A stretch of 64,000 nt of DNA from Scandinavium hiltneri (GCF_024764835.1 NZ_JALIGE010000076.1:248001-312000); one strand, 5' to 3'; counted from the stretch's first letter, positions 25,550-35,255 are shown. Numbers and translations: made by a program. Notes: a model not told the origin generated them from the sequence alone.

Positions 25550-28120
25550 ATGTGTAAAACATATCAACAACGACCACGAAAATTCATTGTCACGCCTGTA
25601 GCGTGTGCGATATCACTGAGTATCGCGTTGCTTGGTATATTATCAGGGCAGGCAAATGCTGATGATTATTTTAATCCGGCGCTACTGGATTTAGAAAACC
25701 CGCAACAGGGTAAAACAGATATCAGTGCCTTCGAAAAAGACAATGCCCAGGCCCCTGGCACGTATCGTGTCGACATATATATTAATAATGAATCTTTTGA
25801 TACCCGGGACGTTGAATTTACGGCATCAGGGAAAGACAATACCACATTAGAACCTTGTTTTACTGTCGAGACATTAAAACAGTTCGGCATAAAAGATAAA
25901 GCGCTACCCAAAGCACGCGCGGGTTCCCGCTGTGTTTATCTCAGTGATATTCCGGCAGCCAGTGCTGAATTCAAGTTTAACCAACAAAAATTATTATTGA
26001 GCATTCCTCAATCCCTGATTAGCCACCAACCACGTGGCTATGTATCGCCGGAGCAGTTTGATGAAGGTATTAATGCGGCATTGCTGAATTACAGCTTTAC
26101 CGGTGGAAAGAGCTATGGCCGCAATGCGCAGACGCCAGACAGTTCCAATGCTTTTTTGAACCTCAGACCCGGACTTAACCTTGGCGCCTGGCGTTTTCGT
26201 AATTACTCGACATGGAGTAAAAACAGCAGCGACACCAGCAGCGACGAGCATTTTTCCAGCGTTTACACATACGCCCAGCGCAATATTATCGCCCTAAAAA
26301 GCCAGCTCACTGTGGGTCAAAGCAGTTCACCGTCTGATGTTTTCGACAGTATTTCGTTTACCGGTGCCCAGCTGGCTTCAGACGACGATATGCTTCCGGA
26401 CAGCCTCAAAGGCTATGCCCCGCTGATTCGAGGGATAGCCCACAGTAACGCACAGGTCGTGGTGCGCCAGAACGGGTATGTTATCTACCAAAGTTACGTG
26501 GCCCCCGGCGCATTTGAAATTACGGATATGTACCCCACCGGTAGCAGCGGCGATTTGAATGTCACGGTGAAAGAATCAGACGGCAGCGAACAAAATTTTA
26601 TCGTGCCCTACGCTTCGCTACCGGTGTTGCAACGTGAAGGACATCTCAAATACAGCGTGACGGCGGGTCACTATCGTTCATACGACAACCATGTCGATGA
26701 GACGCCCTTCATGCAAGGCACCGCGATGTACGGTTTACCGGCAGGATGGACACTGTACGGCGGCTTGCAAAGCAGTTCACATTACGCTGCTTTCAGCGCA
26801 GGCGTGGGCAAAAACTTCGGCACCTTGGGTGCGCTGTCTGTCGATGTCGATCAGGCAAAATCCGAGCTTAAAGAGAGTACGGAACAAAATGGGCGCGCAT
26901 GGCGTGTGCGTTATAGCAAAGATATCGCCGCCACGGGCACCACGGTTGCCGTGGCTGGCTATCGTTACTCGACCGCAGGCTATTATTCGCTACAGGATGT
27001 GCTGGACTCTTACAACGATAATGATAATTCCCAGATCAATGAGCATCGCCGCCAGCGAGAAGAACTGACGATTAACCAGAATATTAGCCCTACCCTCGGC
27101 TCGTTGACCCTGAGCGCAATAAAAGAAGCGTACTGGAACAGCGACCAAAAAATGTCATCCATTAGCCTTGGCTATAACAACAGCTGGCACGGTATCAGTT
27201 ATGGCATTAACTACAGCTATAACCAGAACACCTATGATTCATTCACTGACGATGCGGATGATGAGAACAATCACGACAACGATCGGGTTCTTTCATTGAA
27301 TGTTTCGGTTCCATTAGATAAATGGCTTAAAAACACCTACGTTAATTATGGTCTCAATACCAGTAAGCATTCCGCTACAACACAAAATATCGGCCTGAAT
27401 GGCTCAGCGCTGGAGGGGAACAACCTTAACTGGAATATTCAGGAAGGGGTATCTTCTGATCACAACAGTGACAGCAGTAATATTAATGCCGATTATAAAG
27501 GAACCTACGGCGAGGTGAATGCCGGGATCTCCTCGGATAAAAATCAGCGTCAGGTTAACTATGGCGTTCAGGGGGGAATTATCGCCCATGCAAACGGCGT
27601 GACCTTTAGCCAGCCATTAGGGGAAACTATTGCGCTGGTAAAAGCGCCGGGTGTAAAAGGTGTCGGGGTTAATAACCAAACCGGCGTGAAAACAGATTTC
27701 CGCGGTTATACCGTCGTGCCGTATGTCAGCCCGTATCATAAAACAGCGGTGTCGTTGAATACCGAAATGCTGCCTGATGATGCCGATTTAACAATGGCCT
27801 CGCAAAACGTGGTGCCAACCCGCGGAGCCGTCGTGCGCGCAAGTTTCAATACGCGTATCGGCAAGCGTGTCTTAATGACGTTACTGCGTCCTGACCTGCG
27901 CCCTATTCCATTCGGGGCTTCGGTCACGCTGACCAATGAAAAAGACCAACAGGAATTTATTGTCGGCGATGAAGGGCAGGTTTATCTCACAGGCCTGAAT
28001 GATGAAGGTCAATTATTGGTGAGCTGGGGACAAGGAGCGGACAAACAATGCCATGTTAATTATCAGCTACCGGAATCCACTGGCCACGATGTCATCACCC
28101 TTAGCGCACAGTGCAAATAA
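25550..28120 (+). CDS. Fimbrial outer-membrane usher (operon 1)
   Basis: Usher of 856 residues from the ATG at 25550; a TTG-started version 18 codons longer is less likely. A long N-terminal signal ends near ANA. The N-domain begins DDYFNPALL; then come the 24-strand barrel with plug domain, the conserved segment GYAPLIRGIAHSNAQVVVRQNGYVIYQ (quoted as part of a longer block, around residues 286-312) and C-terminal domains closing with a Cys-containing tail (QCHVNYQLP…LSAQCK). It forms the pore through which pilin subunits are assembled. It is placed after the chaperone as usual. Confidence 0.95.
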   Translation: MCKTYQQRPRKFIVTPVACAISLSIALLGILSGQANADDYFNPALLDLENPQQGKTDISAFEKDNAQAPGTYRVDIYINNESFDTRDVEFTASGKDNTTLEPCFTVETLKQFGIKDKALPKARAGSRCVYLSDIPAASAEFKFNQQKLLLSIPQSLISHQPRGYVSPEQFDEGINAALLNYSFTGGKSYGRNAQTPDSSNAFLNLRPGLNLGAWRFRNYSTWSKNSSDTSSDEHFSSVYTYAQRNIIALKSQLTVGQSSSPSDVFDSISFTGAQLASDDDMLPDSLKGYAPLIRGIAHSNAQVVVRQNGYVIYQSYVAPGAFEITDMYPTGSSGDLNVTVKESDGSEQNFIVPYASLPVLQREGHLKYSVTAGHYRSYDNHVDETPFMQGTAMYGLPAGWTLYGGLQSSSHYAAFSAGVGKNFGTLGALSVDVDQAKSELKESTEQNGRAWRVRYSKDIAATGTTVAVAGYRYSTAGYYSLQDVLDSYNDNDNSQINEHRRQREELTINQNISPTLGSLTLSAIKEAYWNSDQKMSSISLGYNNSWHGISYGINYSYNQNTYDSFTDDADDENNHDNDRVLSLNVSVPLDKWLKNTYVNYGLNTSKHSATTQNIGLNGSALEGNNLNWNIQEGVSSDHNSDSSNINADYKGTYGEVNAGISSDKNQRQVNYGVQGGIIAHANGVTFSQPLGETIALVKAPGVKGVGVNNQTGVKTDFRGYTVVPYVSPYHKTAVSLNTEMLPDDADLTMASQNVVPTRGAVVRASFNTRIGKRVLMTLLRPDLRPIPFGASVTLTNEKDQQEFIVGDEGQVYLTGLNDEGQLLVSWGQGADKQCHVNYQLPESTGHDVITLSAQCK

Positions 28121-28143
28121 TTTTATTATCGGAATAACAGATT

Positions 28144-29124
28144 ATGAAAATCATTAAATTTTTTATCATCATGACATTCCTGTCAGTGGCGTGTTTATAT
28201 ACACACCATGCCAGTGCCAGTTGCACAACGCCTGATATTCCTAATCAGGCAACCATGGCCTCTATTTCGGTATCATCCACGCTGCCCGTTGGGCAAGTCA
28301 TACCCGGTTCGGACCACCTATTTTCTGTCAGTGGTTCGTGCTCCAGCGGCCATGATAATGATGTTATCATTGCCTGTTATTATGGTACAGGAAGTCAAAT
28401 TTCAGGCTTTCCTGGTGTCTATGATACCGGTGTGCCTGGTATTGGTATCACCCTCATCAACCAACAAGGCCAACGTGTTACGGGAACGGGTTCTGGCTGT
28501 GATACGCGTAATACTCCGCTCGGTTATGTGTCTTCAGATGGAAGTGATTCATTTAATTTCACTACCACCATTGCGCTGGTTAAAACATCAACAAATATAG
28601 GTTCAGGTGAATTATTACAGTCACAAACCAAATTTGGTATTGGTGTTTACGGCCGGGAAGGCTTGGGTAATCCAAATAACCTGTCCTATGCCGGTAATAT
28701 TAATTTTAAAGCCGTGACATGCTCAACTGATCCAAAAACTTTATTTATAAACCTCGGCACACCTTCAGCCGATGAATTTACCGGCCAGGGTACTACATTA
28801 GCCAGCAAAGAGTTTGGTATACATATCACCTGCAACGACCCGGTAGAAATCGGTGCCAAACTGTCCAGTGGTAATGGTTATGCCATTCCAGAGCTCGGTG
28901 TGATTAATTTAACCCAAGAAACGGGCGTTGCCAGCGGTGTCGGCGTGCAGTTTTTACATGGTGATACCCCCATGCTCCCCAATACTTACCTGTCCATCGG
29001 CCAGGTGTTCGATGCCGGTGGGAGTGCGTTTCCCAACTTTAACGTTCGTTACTATCAAACCAGCAGCACGATAACTCCTGGTGTCGCGAATGCCGTTGCC
29101 ACACTGACCATTTCTTACCGCTGA
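28144..29124 (+). CDS. Fimbrial tip adhesin (operon 1)
   Basis: A 326-residue two-domain fimbrial protein. Signal peptide ends HASA. The N-terminal part (about 26-190) is cysteine-containing and unlike the pilins, so it is the likely receptor-binding domain. The C-terminal part (about 190-326) is a pilin-type domain (TLFINLGTPSADEFTGQGTTL…) ending ATLTISYR, the usual beta strand for chaperone binding. It is about twice the length of the other pilins, as FimH-type adhesins are. The receptor is unknown. Confidence 0.82.
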   Translation: MKIIKFFIIMTFLSVACLYTHHASASCTTPDIPNQATMASISVSSTLPVGQVIPGSDHLFSVSGSCSSGHDNDVIIACYYGTGSQISGFPGVYDTGVPGIGITLINQQGQRVTGTGSGCDTRNTPLGYVSSDGSDSFNFTTTIALVKTSTNIGSGELLQSQTKFGIGVYGREGLGNPNNLSYAGNINFKAVTCSTDPKTLFINLGTPSADEFTGQGTTLASKEFGIHITCNDPVEIGAKLSSGNGYAIPELGVINLTQETGVASGVGVQFLHGDTPMLPNTYLSIGQVFDAGGSAFPNFNVRYYQTSSTITPGVANAVATLTISYR

Positions 29125-29133
29125 GGCAAAAAA

Positions 29134-29640
29134 ATGAAGCGCAAACTGATTAGTGCCTGTTTTGCCTGCGGGATATTTATGGCTCATGCTGACGATGTCA
29201 CTATCAACGTCACCGGCAAAATTTTAGCTACCCCCTGTGTAGTTGACCCCGGTACGGTCAACCAAACCGTGGAGCTCGGTCAAGCGATTGCCACTGACTT
29301 TAAACAAGCGGGTGATGCAGGTAAGTGGAAAGACTTTGCGTTATCCCTGTCCAGATGTCCGGTGACTACCACCGAAAGTGAGGTCACCTTTGGCGGTACG
29401 CCCGATAATGACGCTCCGGATAAATTTATTAACAATGGCACCAGCAAAGGCCTGGCTTTAGAGCTGGCAAACCGCGCTCACGATACACAATTTTCACCCG
29501 GTAGCAAAATGAGCGTTAACGTGGACAGCAACGCCCATACGGCCCTGTTCCCGTTATCCGCCCGGATGGTCAGCACCACTGGCGCGGCGACGGGGGGAAC
29601 GTTTGCCAGCGTCGTCCAGCTAACCTTTACCTATCATTAA
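29134..29640 (+). CDS. Fimbrial minor subunit (operon 1)
   Basis: Pilin-family protein of 168 residues with a signal peptide (ends MAHA), two cysteines (TPCVV, SRCPVT) and the C-terminal strand QLTFTYH with the penultimate Tyr. It is last of the operon, 9 bases after the adhesin, so it is probably a tip adaptor or terminating subunit. Confidence 0.88.
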   Translation: MKRKLISACFACGIFMAHADDVTINVTGKILATPCVVDPGTVNQTVELGQAIATDFKQAGDAGKWKDFALSLSRCPVTTTESEVTFGGTPDNDAPDKFINNGTSKGLALELANRAHDTQFSPGSKMSVNVDSNAHTALFPLSARMVSTTGAATGGTFASVVQLTFTYH

Positions 29641-29659
29641 CCAGTGCCGCATAAAAGGA

Positions 29660-29691
29660 AACGCCAGCGTTGATACGACAACGCTGGCGTT
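29660..29691. terminator. Long hairpin between convergent genes
   Basis: Perfect 13-bp arms AACGCCAGCGTTG / CAACGCTGGCGTT with loop ATACGA, between fimbrial operon 1 (+) and the autotransporter (-). It lacks a strong T-run on either side, so it may work in both directions or simply protect 3' ends. Confidence 0.7.
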
Positions 29692-29706
29692 CCAGAGCAC
29701 TAAGAC

Positions 29707-32700
29707 TTACCAGTGGTAACTGACGCCCAGCATACCGCCGTAATCCTCATAGTTTTCAGTCCCCATATTGACGCTGGCGACAGCGTGCCCCCAGACTTTC
29801 AGGTTCTGACCGAGGTCACTTTCCAACCCTACCTTAAACTCAGCGACATCCGTCGCATTGTCGTATTCGACACGAGTTTGATTGAACGCGATGGCCGTAT
29901 CGCCACTGTAATGCCACCAGTTGATTTCCACGAAGGGCTTAACTGGCTGTGCTTGTGCATCTGAGAACCAACGTACCCCAACGCGCGTTGACAACTGGGT
30001 ACCGTCATCGGTTTTAATTAGCGTGTTGGTTGAATCCCGGTGTTCATCCGCCTCATAGTCGCTATAAATGACCTGCAACTGAGGCTGCATCATCAGGCTC
30101 CACCCGGCGACAGGTCTGAAGGCATAGCCGGCTTCCAGAGAGGCCGACAAATTGGTCGCGTCGTACGATTCAGGGGCCAATTCACCGGTGACCTCATTAT
30201 CAAACCAGCCATACTGGATCCAGCTATCGACGTAAGCGCCACCTTTCTCAGCACCTTCGCCAAGCCAGGTCCCGTAAACCCCAATAGAGTAGCCATCGAC
30301 CTCACCTTCGGCGCTGACGCGCTTATTTTGCACCCTTGATGACGAGTCCGTTTTTGCGTGACCGTATCCGGCCATAATCCCCGCTTTCCAGAGGCCGCTT
30401 TCAGTCTGTGCCGTCAGGAGATCCGCACCCAGTTGCACCAGTTCAGTATCAATATCCATCCCAACCTGATTACCGGCAGCGGACAAATCGTCAGTGCTGT
30501 GCCCTTCAATGCGCAGCCAGACACCTTGCGACGTCGGCCCTGACGTACGGTCATGGAACGTTTGGTTAAACAAAGTTTGTGCGGCTATCTGGTTGCCTAA
30601 ATATGCCCCCACTTCCGGACGATAATCATGTCTGGTCGGTACAGGGTCAGGGTCCGGCGTTGGGTCTGGAATCGGGTCGGGATCTGGCGCCGGGTCGGGG
30701 TCGGGGTCGGGGTCGGGGTCTGGAACCGGGTCGGGATCTGGCGCAGGGTCGGGGTCTGGAATCGGGTCAGGATCAGGAACCGGGTCCGGTACGATATATT
30801 CCGAAGTCAGATACCAGCTATTGGCATCACCGGCGTTTCCGCCCTGCGATAAGTGATAATCATAAGCGCCCGCAGATATCGTGGCTGTACTGGCGCGATA
30901 GCCCGTTGATGCCGCACTCAGGCTAAACGCATCGCTCCCGGTTGTTGCCCCATTCAGCGCTTCCACAACCTGAATGCCGGTCGCGGTTTGCGCACCGGCT
31001 CCGCCCTGATTGACAATCTGAAGCGCCGTGGAGCCCGTCGCCGTTCCGCCATCAATAATCAATTTATCGGTAGGCGAAAGGTCGTCTCCGAGACGCGTAT
31101 TTACCACCAGCGTGCCGCCGCCCTGAAAATTGTTCACCGTGACCGTATTGAAGCTATTCGCAGAATGGTCGAAGGCCACCGTCCCCTGACTTGAAAGCGT
31201 GCGCAGACTGGAGTTTGAGGTCACCGTCCACAAGCTATCCGCATCAATGGACATATCCAGCGCGCTATTGTTTTGTGTGTTGTAGGCCACGCCGCCCTGT
31301 AATGATGAGTTTTGGCTCAGATTCAACTGCGCTTCACCGCTGTTGATATACACATCGCCGGTGAGCTGGCTGTTATTGGTGGCATTAACAACCGCCGAAC
31401 CTGCCGATACGGTGGTAGTCCCTTCGGTATAATCGTCAAATTCAAACACGTTATTATTGTTGGCAGCACTTAGCGTGCTATTGGAAAGGGTGAGATTAAC
31501 ATTCCCGCCACGCGCGTATATTGTTGATGCATTATCGGTGGACAGACTGGCATCGATAACGTCAATCTGGGTTATCATCTGATCGTTACCGAGCAAGCTA
31601 TAAATACCGTAGGCGTTTGCCCCGGCGCTGTTTACACTGCCGCCATTCAGCGAAAATTGCGCGGCATTCGCCAGGTAAACGCCATACGCTCCTTCCCCGG
31701 CAGTGGTAACATTGACATTATTGGCTGTTAACGTCGCGCCATAGGTTGCATCCAGCCCCATCCCCAGCGAAGCGTCGCCTTCGGTCGTAATATCCACATT
31801 ATCGAGCCGGGTCGCGGAATGGCGGACAGAAAATACGCCGTAACTATTATTACCCTGAGTAATGATTTCAGTATCGTTTACGTTGACGTGGCTAAAGGAG
31901 GTCATGCCACTGTCGGCATAAATCCCATAAGCGCCTTGCCCCTCAGTGATTATCTCTCCACCATCAACAGAAATGGTGCCGCCATCCAGCGCCGCAATAC
32001 CCAACGCGTTATCGCCCAGGGTGTGAATATGCATATTTTTACCGGAAAACTCACCGGTATATTGCGACAGAATTCCGTATCCCTGCGTTAGCGACATCCC
32101 TGCCACGGTAATGGCCGTATTTTCGCTGGCTACCGTGCTGTTACTTTGCACTAAAATACCAATGTCATTAGCACTGATATCACTATTATTGACGGTCGCC
32201 TGTGCTTTACGGGTAAAGGATCCTCCGGTGACCCACACACCGGCATAACCCGCAGCATCAATCACTGAATGGTCAGCCAGGATGCTGGAGCCACCGCCAT
32301 AGGCGTAAAGCCCCCCGGCAGCCGATGCCGTCAGAGAAATGCCATCCAGTTCTACCCGCCCCCCGTTGTTTGCTGAGATAGCAGAACCCGCGAAAGCGGA
32401 AATATCACTGCTAATATTGACTTTCTGAGCGGGGTCGGTTGCCGTTACGCTGACCCGCGTATTACTGCCATCGGCCATAATCGCCATTGACCCACCGGCA
32501 TCAAGACTTCCGTCGGTGACATTTACCTGCGCCCCACCACTGGCATTAATAGCGGCCCATCCGGCGCCGGTTTTACTTAACTCACTGTTCGTGATCGTTA
32601 TCTGACTGTTTCCTGAGGCATAAACAGTCGAATTATAATTACCATTACTGTGTACGCTGCCATTGCTGAAATTGATAATACCCGTACTACTGGTTGAAAG

Positions 32701-32928
32701 CCCACCGGCGGCACTTTCAACCGTCACGCCATCCGCATTGATAATGCCATTACTTCCGGCCACCACCGCGTTGCCAGAGGGTGACAACCAGGTCACGCTA
32801 TCACCTGGTAATAATGTTACTTCTTGACCTGCTGCATTAATCCCTGGATAATCAGTCGCACTAACAGATCCTGTTACCATCGCGATGAACAACCCAAGTA
32901 TCGATTTTTTAAAATCATGATTTGGCAT
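29707..32928 (-). CDS. Autotransporter (type Va) with Asp-Pro linker
   Basis: A 1073-residue autotransporter. Signal peptide about 1-24. The passenger (to about 700) is a right-handed beta-helix with many Asn/Gly-rich turns and repeated units such as GAYGVYLANAAQ and GANAYGIYSLLG. A 53-residue linker of Asp-Pro repeats (about 711-763) precedes the C-terminal beta-barrel (about 790-1073), which ends SYHW, an aromatic residue as needed for BAM insertion. There is no catalytic triad in the passenger, so an adhesin is more likely than a protease. It resembles pertactin/AIDA-type proteins; the ligand is unknown. Confidence 0.9.
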   Translation of the reverse strand: MPNHDFKKSILGLFIAMVTGSVSATDYPGINAAGQEVTLLPGDSVTWLSPSGNAVVAGSNGIINADGVTVESAAGGLSTSSTGIINFSNGSVHSNGNYNSTVYASGNSQITITNSELSKTGAGWAAINASGGAQVNVTDGSLDAGGSMAIMADGSNTRVSVTATDPAQKVNISSDISAFAGSAISANNGGRVELDGISLTASAAGGLYAYGGGSSILADHSVIDAAGYAGVWVTGGSFTRKAQATVNNSDISANDIGILVQSNSTVASENTAITVAGMSLTQGYGILSQYTGEFSGKNMHIHTLGDNALGIAALDGGTISVDGGEIITEGQGAYGIYADSGMTSFSHVNVNDTEIITQGNNSYGVFSVRHSATRLDNVDITTEGDASLGMGLDATYGATLTANNVNVTTAGEGAYGVYLANAAQFSLNGGSVNSAGANAYGIYSLLGNDQMITQIDVIDASLSTDNASTIYARGGNVNLTLSNSTLSAANNNNVFEFDDYTEGTTTVSAGSAVVNATNNSQLTGDVYINSGEAQLNLSQNSSLQGGVAYNTQNNSALDMSIDADSLWTVTSNSSLRTLSSQGTVAFDHSANSFNTVTVNNFQGGGTLVVNTRLGDDLSPTDKLIIDGGTATGSTALQIVNQGGAGAQTATGIQVVEALNGATTGSDAFSLSAASTGYRASTATISAGAYDYHLSQGGNAGDANSWYLTSEYIVPDPVPDPDPIPDPDPAPDPDPVPDPDPDPDPDPAPDPDPIPDPTPDPDPVPTRHDYRPEVGAYLGNQIAAQTLFNQTFHDRTSGPTSQGVWLRIEGHSTDDLSAAGNQVGMDIDTELVQLGADLLTAQTESGLWKAGIMAGYGHAKTDSSSRVQNKRVSAEGEVDGYSIGVYGTWLGEGAEKGGAYVDSWIQYGWFDNEVTGELAPESYDATNLSASLEAGYAFRPVAGWSLMMQPQLQVIYSDYEADEHRDSTNTLIKTDDGTQLSTRVGVRWFSDAQAQPVKPFVEINWWHYSGDTAIAFNQTRVEYDNATDVAEFKVGLESDLGQNLKVWGHAVASVNMGTENYEDYGGMLGVSYHW
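30638..30796 (-). repeat. Low-complexity Asp-Pro coding repeat
   Basis: A run of 6-base units (GGGTCN and GGATCN on the plus strand) coding for the (DP)n linker. Up to three identical GGGTCG units in a row stay in frame, so repeat-number change would only alter linker length. Confidence 0.85.
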
Positions 32929-33341
32929 GGTAGTTTCCTTACTTTATTTATCCTCTCACGCCTGAGCTTAAGCCCTCCACTCTCTCCTGTAGAGTTATAT
33001 TCCGTAAATAACTTATTTAAAAATCATTAAGCACTCCGACCTTTCAAAAAAAGTCGGAGTGCTTGCTGTTTAATAAAACCGTTGCGGAAAACTATGGCAA
33101 TGGCAACTTGGCATTTCCATATCAAACAACAGCGTGCGGGTTAAGGCTTTTTAAAATTGATAACTGGCTTCGGCTCAGGGCATGAAGTGCGGATGAAAGC
33201 TGTTGTTTCGCCGTTTGTATAATAAAAGGCAATTGGGTTGTTAATCGTAACTCTGCAGGATGCATTCAGCCCCCATAACATAGACCGTATAAAATCAAAT
33301 CACCAGCAGTGATTATTTTCCTGGCAACACAGCACAGGCTG
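32929..33341. other. Intergenic region upstream of the autotransporter
   Basis: 413 bases holding the autotransporter promoter and the hairpin at 33029-33064. No coding frame of note. It ends at the stop of the 185-residue cysteine protease-like gene. Confidence 0.4.
33029..33064 (-). terminator. Hairpin downstream of the T6SS distal genes
   Basis: Arms AAGCACTCCGAC / GTCGGAGTGCTT around a 12-base loop that includes seven A. On the minus strand it ends AATGATTTTT, so it could terminate the leftward type VI operon. A role as operator of the autotransporter gene cannot be excluded. Confidence 0.5.
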
Positions 33342-33899
33342 TTATTTCGGACCCATTTTAATTACATAAGCGGAGCTATTGTCCTCTGGATAGTATTTTT
33401 TTAAGTGACCGTTAACATGAACAAAAAAATCACTGCTATTCATTTCTGAATAGATCCCTGCATTGGCGTCAAAAAACTCATACCGACCATTATTATTAAC
33501 CCATGCCATACAGTGCCCACTGCAATTATGACCTACCGACAAGATCCCATAAATAATATTACTTGAGGTCGGAGCGACAATATCTCTCAATATCTCAATC
33601 AGCAGAGCAGAGTACGACAAATGCTCCCTTACATGAATATTACCCTCAATAAGTTTACATCCCCGCTCCTGTGACCATGCTTTGAAAAAGCCTTCCATAT
33701 CATCCAGGGCGTCACCATTGGTTTGTATCCCAAGCACTCTTGACTGTATTTTTTCCCTTTCAACATACTCATTAAATACTCTATTTTTTACTTTAGAATC
33801 CAGCCATACAATGGATAACCCAACACAAAGCCCAGGAATCCCAGCGAATTTTTTATGGCTATCAATATATGCCCCCTGGCTAAATGCAATTTTTTTCAT
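33342..33899 (-). CDS. YopT-like (C58-type) cysteine protease, candidate T6SS effector
   Basis: A 185-residue protein without signal peptide or transmembrane helix. It shows the ordered triad pattern of YopT/C58 cysteine proteases: Cys25 in GLCVGLSIVWL, His129 in GHCMAW and Asp144 in YEFFDANAG. YopT has FxxDxN-type sequence after its His and similar spacing (His to Asp 16 residues there, 15 here). It lies 9 bases after the VasL-like gene at the distal end of the type VI operon, so it is a candidate secreted effector. It is AT-richer than its neighbours. No obvious immunity gene accompanies it, which would fit a eukaryotic target; this is inference. Confidence 0.62.
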   Translation of the reverse strand: MKKIAFSQGAYIDSHKKFAGIPGLCVGLSIVWLDSKVKNRVFNEYVEREKIQSRVLGIQTNGDALDDMEGFFKAWSQERGCKLIEGNIHVREHLSYSALLIEILRDIVAPTSSNIIYGILSVGHNCSGHCMAWVNNNGRYEFFDANAGIYSEMNSSDFFVHVNGHLKKYYPEDNSSAYVIKMGPK

Positions 33900-33908
33900 T
33901 TCTATTCC

Positions 33909-35255
33909 CTATTTCAACTTGGTTAATATAAAATAATGTGAATTCAGTGCATCAATCCGTTGTGAAAACTGTTTTAAAAGCGCCGGGTCAACCGCTTCCC
34001 CTTTATTTTTCTGACTCTGCATTTCCCACAGCAATGTTTCTGCCGCAATACCGTTACGTTGCAAATCCTGCCGAATTTGATAAACCGCCGTTTTAAGCTC
34101 CGAGACGGTCATATATTTACTCTTGCTTCTCTCGGCATTGAGCAGACGGGCTTCCAGTGCATCCAGGTGGGCATTGGCCTGGATATAACCATCCAGGGCA
34201 GGAATGCTGCCGGATTTTTCTTTCAGGCTGCGTCGCCATTGTGTACTGACCTGATTATTGGGGAAGGCCAGCTCTAAATAATTGGCTAAACGATCGCCCT
34301 GGCGAAATAGCGCGTCAGAGGACTGGGCGCTGAGCCAGTTAAGTGCCGGGGTCGCTTGTTGTAAAATGACCTGCTTTTGTTGCTGAATACGCGGAGCGGG
34401 CGTATCACGCCAGGCACTCTCCAGAGCGTTCTCGCGCTGCTGCAATTGCGCTACCGGGGCGATAAGCGTTTCACTTAAGGCGGGCAATTGCAGGTAGTAT
34501 CCGACAACCGCCACACTCAGACACAGGCAAATGCCCGCCGCCAGACCACTCAGCGCCCAGCATAATGGGCGTTGAGCAGCAGCGGAGACAGACGGTGTGG
34601 TTTGCGCCAGTACAACCGGCGCAGATTGCGGCCCCGATGGCACAGGTGCCGGTTTTTCTTTAACCCTTTTGGGGTCTGCTGCGACCGTTGATTGCGCTTG
34701 CTGTGCCATGACCTTTTGGGGTGGATAAGGCACCGAACGACAGCGCACCTGTAAAAAGTAGTGCAGATTTCTCAGCGAATCGTGACTGCGTGATGACTGG
34801 CCTTTGGCATATTCACACAGCAAGCCGATACATCTTTCCACCTGGCGCATTTCACCGTTGTTCTGCGGGCCATATTCCAGGGTATAAATTTGCGTCGCGA
34901 CATTGGCACAAAACCAGTCAATCAGCTGCTGGCGCTGTTGCGCTGCGGCCACCGGTGGCCAGCAGCGCAGGTTGTTATGGGTAAAGGCGGTGGAAAGAAG
35001 TTCGAGCGATTGTGCAAGGCCAGCCCAGCCATTAAGGCGCATAGCGATCAGGCAGAACCAGACCCCGTTTTGCAGGTCGTAACCATAATCCCGGAACAGC
35101 TGAAAGCATTTATCTTCCAGCATGTGCCAATCTGTGGTGGTCGGCAGCGTCCCGTTAAGAGGGCTAAGGTCGCTGCTGAGCAGCAAAAATGCCTTACTGA
35201 GCCGGGGATCGTGACCGTTAATTTTTAACGCCTTCAGATTCACCATCGCTTTCAT
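33909..35255 (-). CDS. VasL/TssA-like membrane protein (ImpA N-terminal domain)
   Basis: A 448-residue protein. The N-terminal part (about 1-175) has the ImpA_N-type pattern (SPLNGTLPTTTDWHMLEDKCFQLFRDYGYDLQ, partly quoted), including GVWFCLIAMRLNGWAGL. A proline/alanine-rich stretch leads to one transmembrane helix at about 233-255. The C-terminal half is helical with a VasL-like pattern (LLSAQSSDALFRQGDRLANYLEL…). The ATG at 35255 has a clear AGAGG site; a GTG two codons earlier is also possible. It is a second TssA-type protein beside the true tssA at 44922, perhaps helping tail-sheath positioning or completion, as described for TagA/VasL-type proteins. Confidence 0.75.
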   Translation of the reverse strand: MKAMVNLKALKINGHDPRLSKAFLLLSSDLSPLNGTLPTTTDWHMLEDKCFQLFRDYGYDLQNGVWFCLIAMRLNGWAGLAQSLELLSTAFTHNNLRCWPPVAAAQQRQQLIDWFCANVATQIYTLEYGPQNNGEMRQVERCIGLLCEYAKGQSSRSHDSLRNLHYFLQVRCRSVPYPPQKVMAQQAQSTVAADPKRVKEKPAPVPSGPQSAPVVLAQTTPSVSAAAQRPLCWALSGLAAGICLCLSVAVVGYYLQLPALSETLIAPVAQLQQRENALESAWRDTPAPRIQQQKQVILQQATPALNWLSAQSSDALFRQGDRLANYLELAFPNNQVSTQWRRSLKEKSGSIPALDGYIQANAHLDALEARLLNAERSKSKYMTVSELKTAVYQIRQDLQRNGIAAETLLWEMQSQKNKGEAVDPALLKQFSQRIDALNSHYFILTKLK

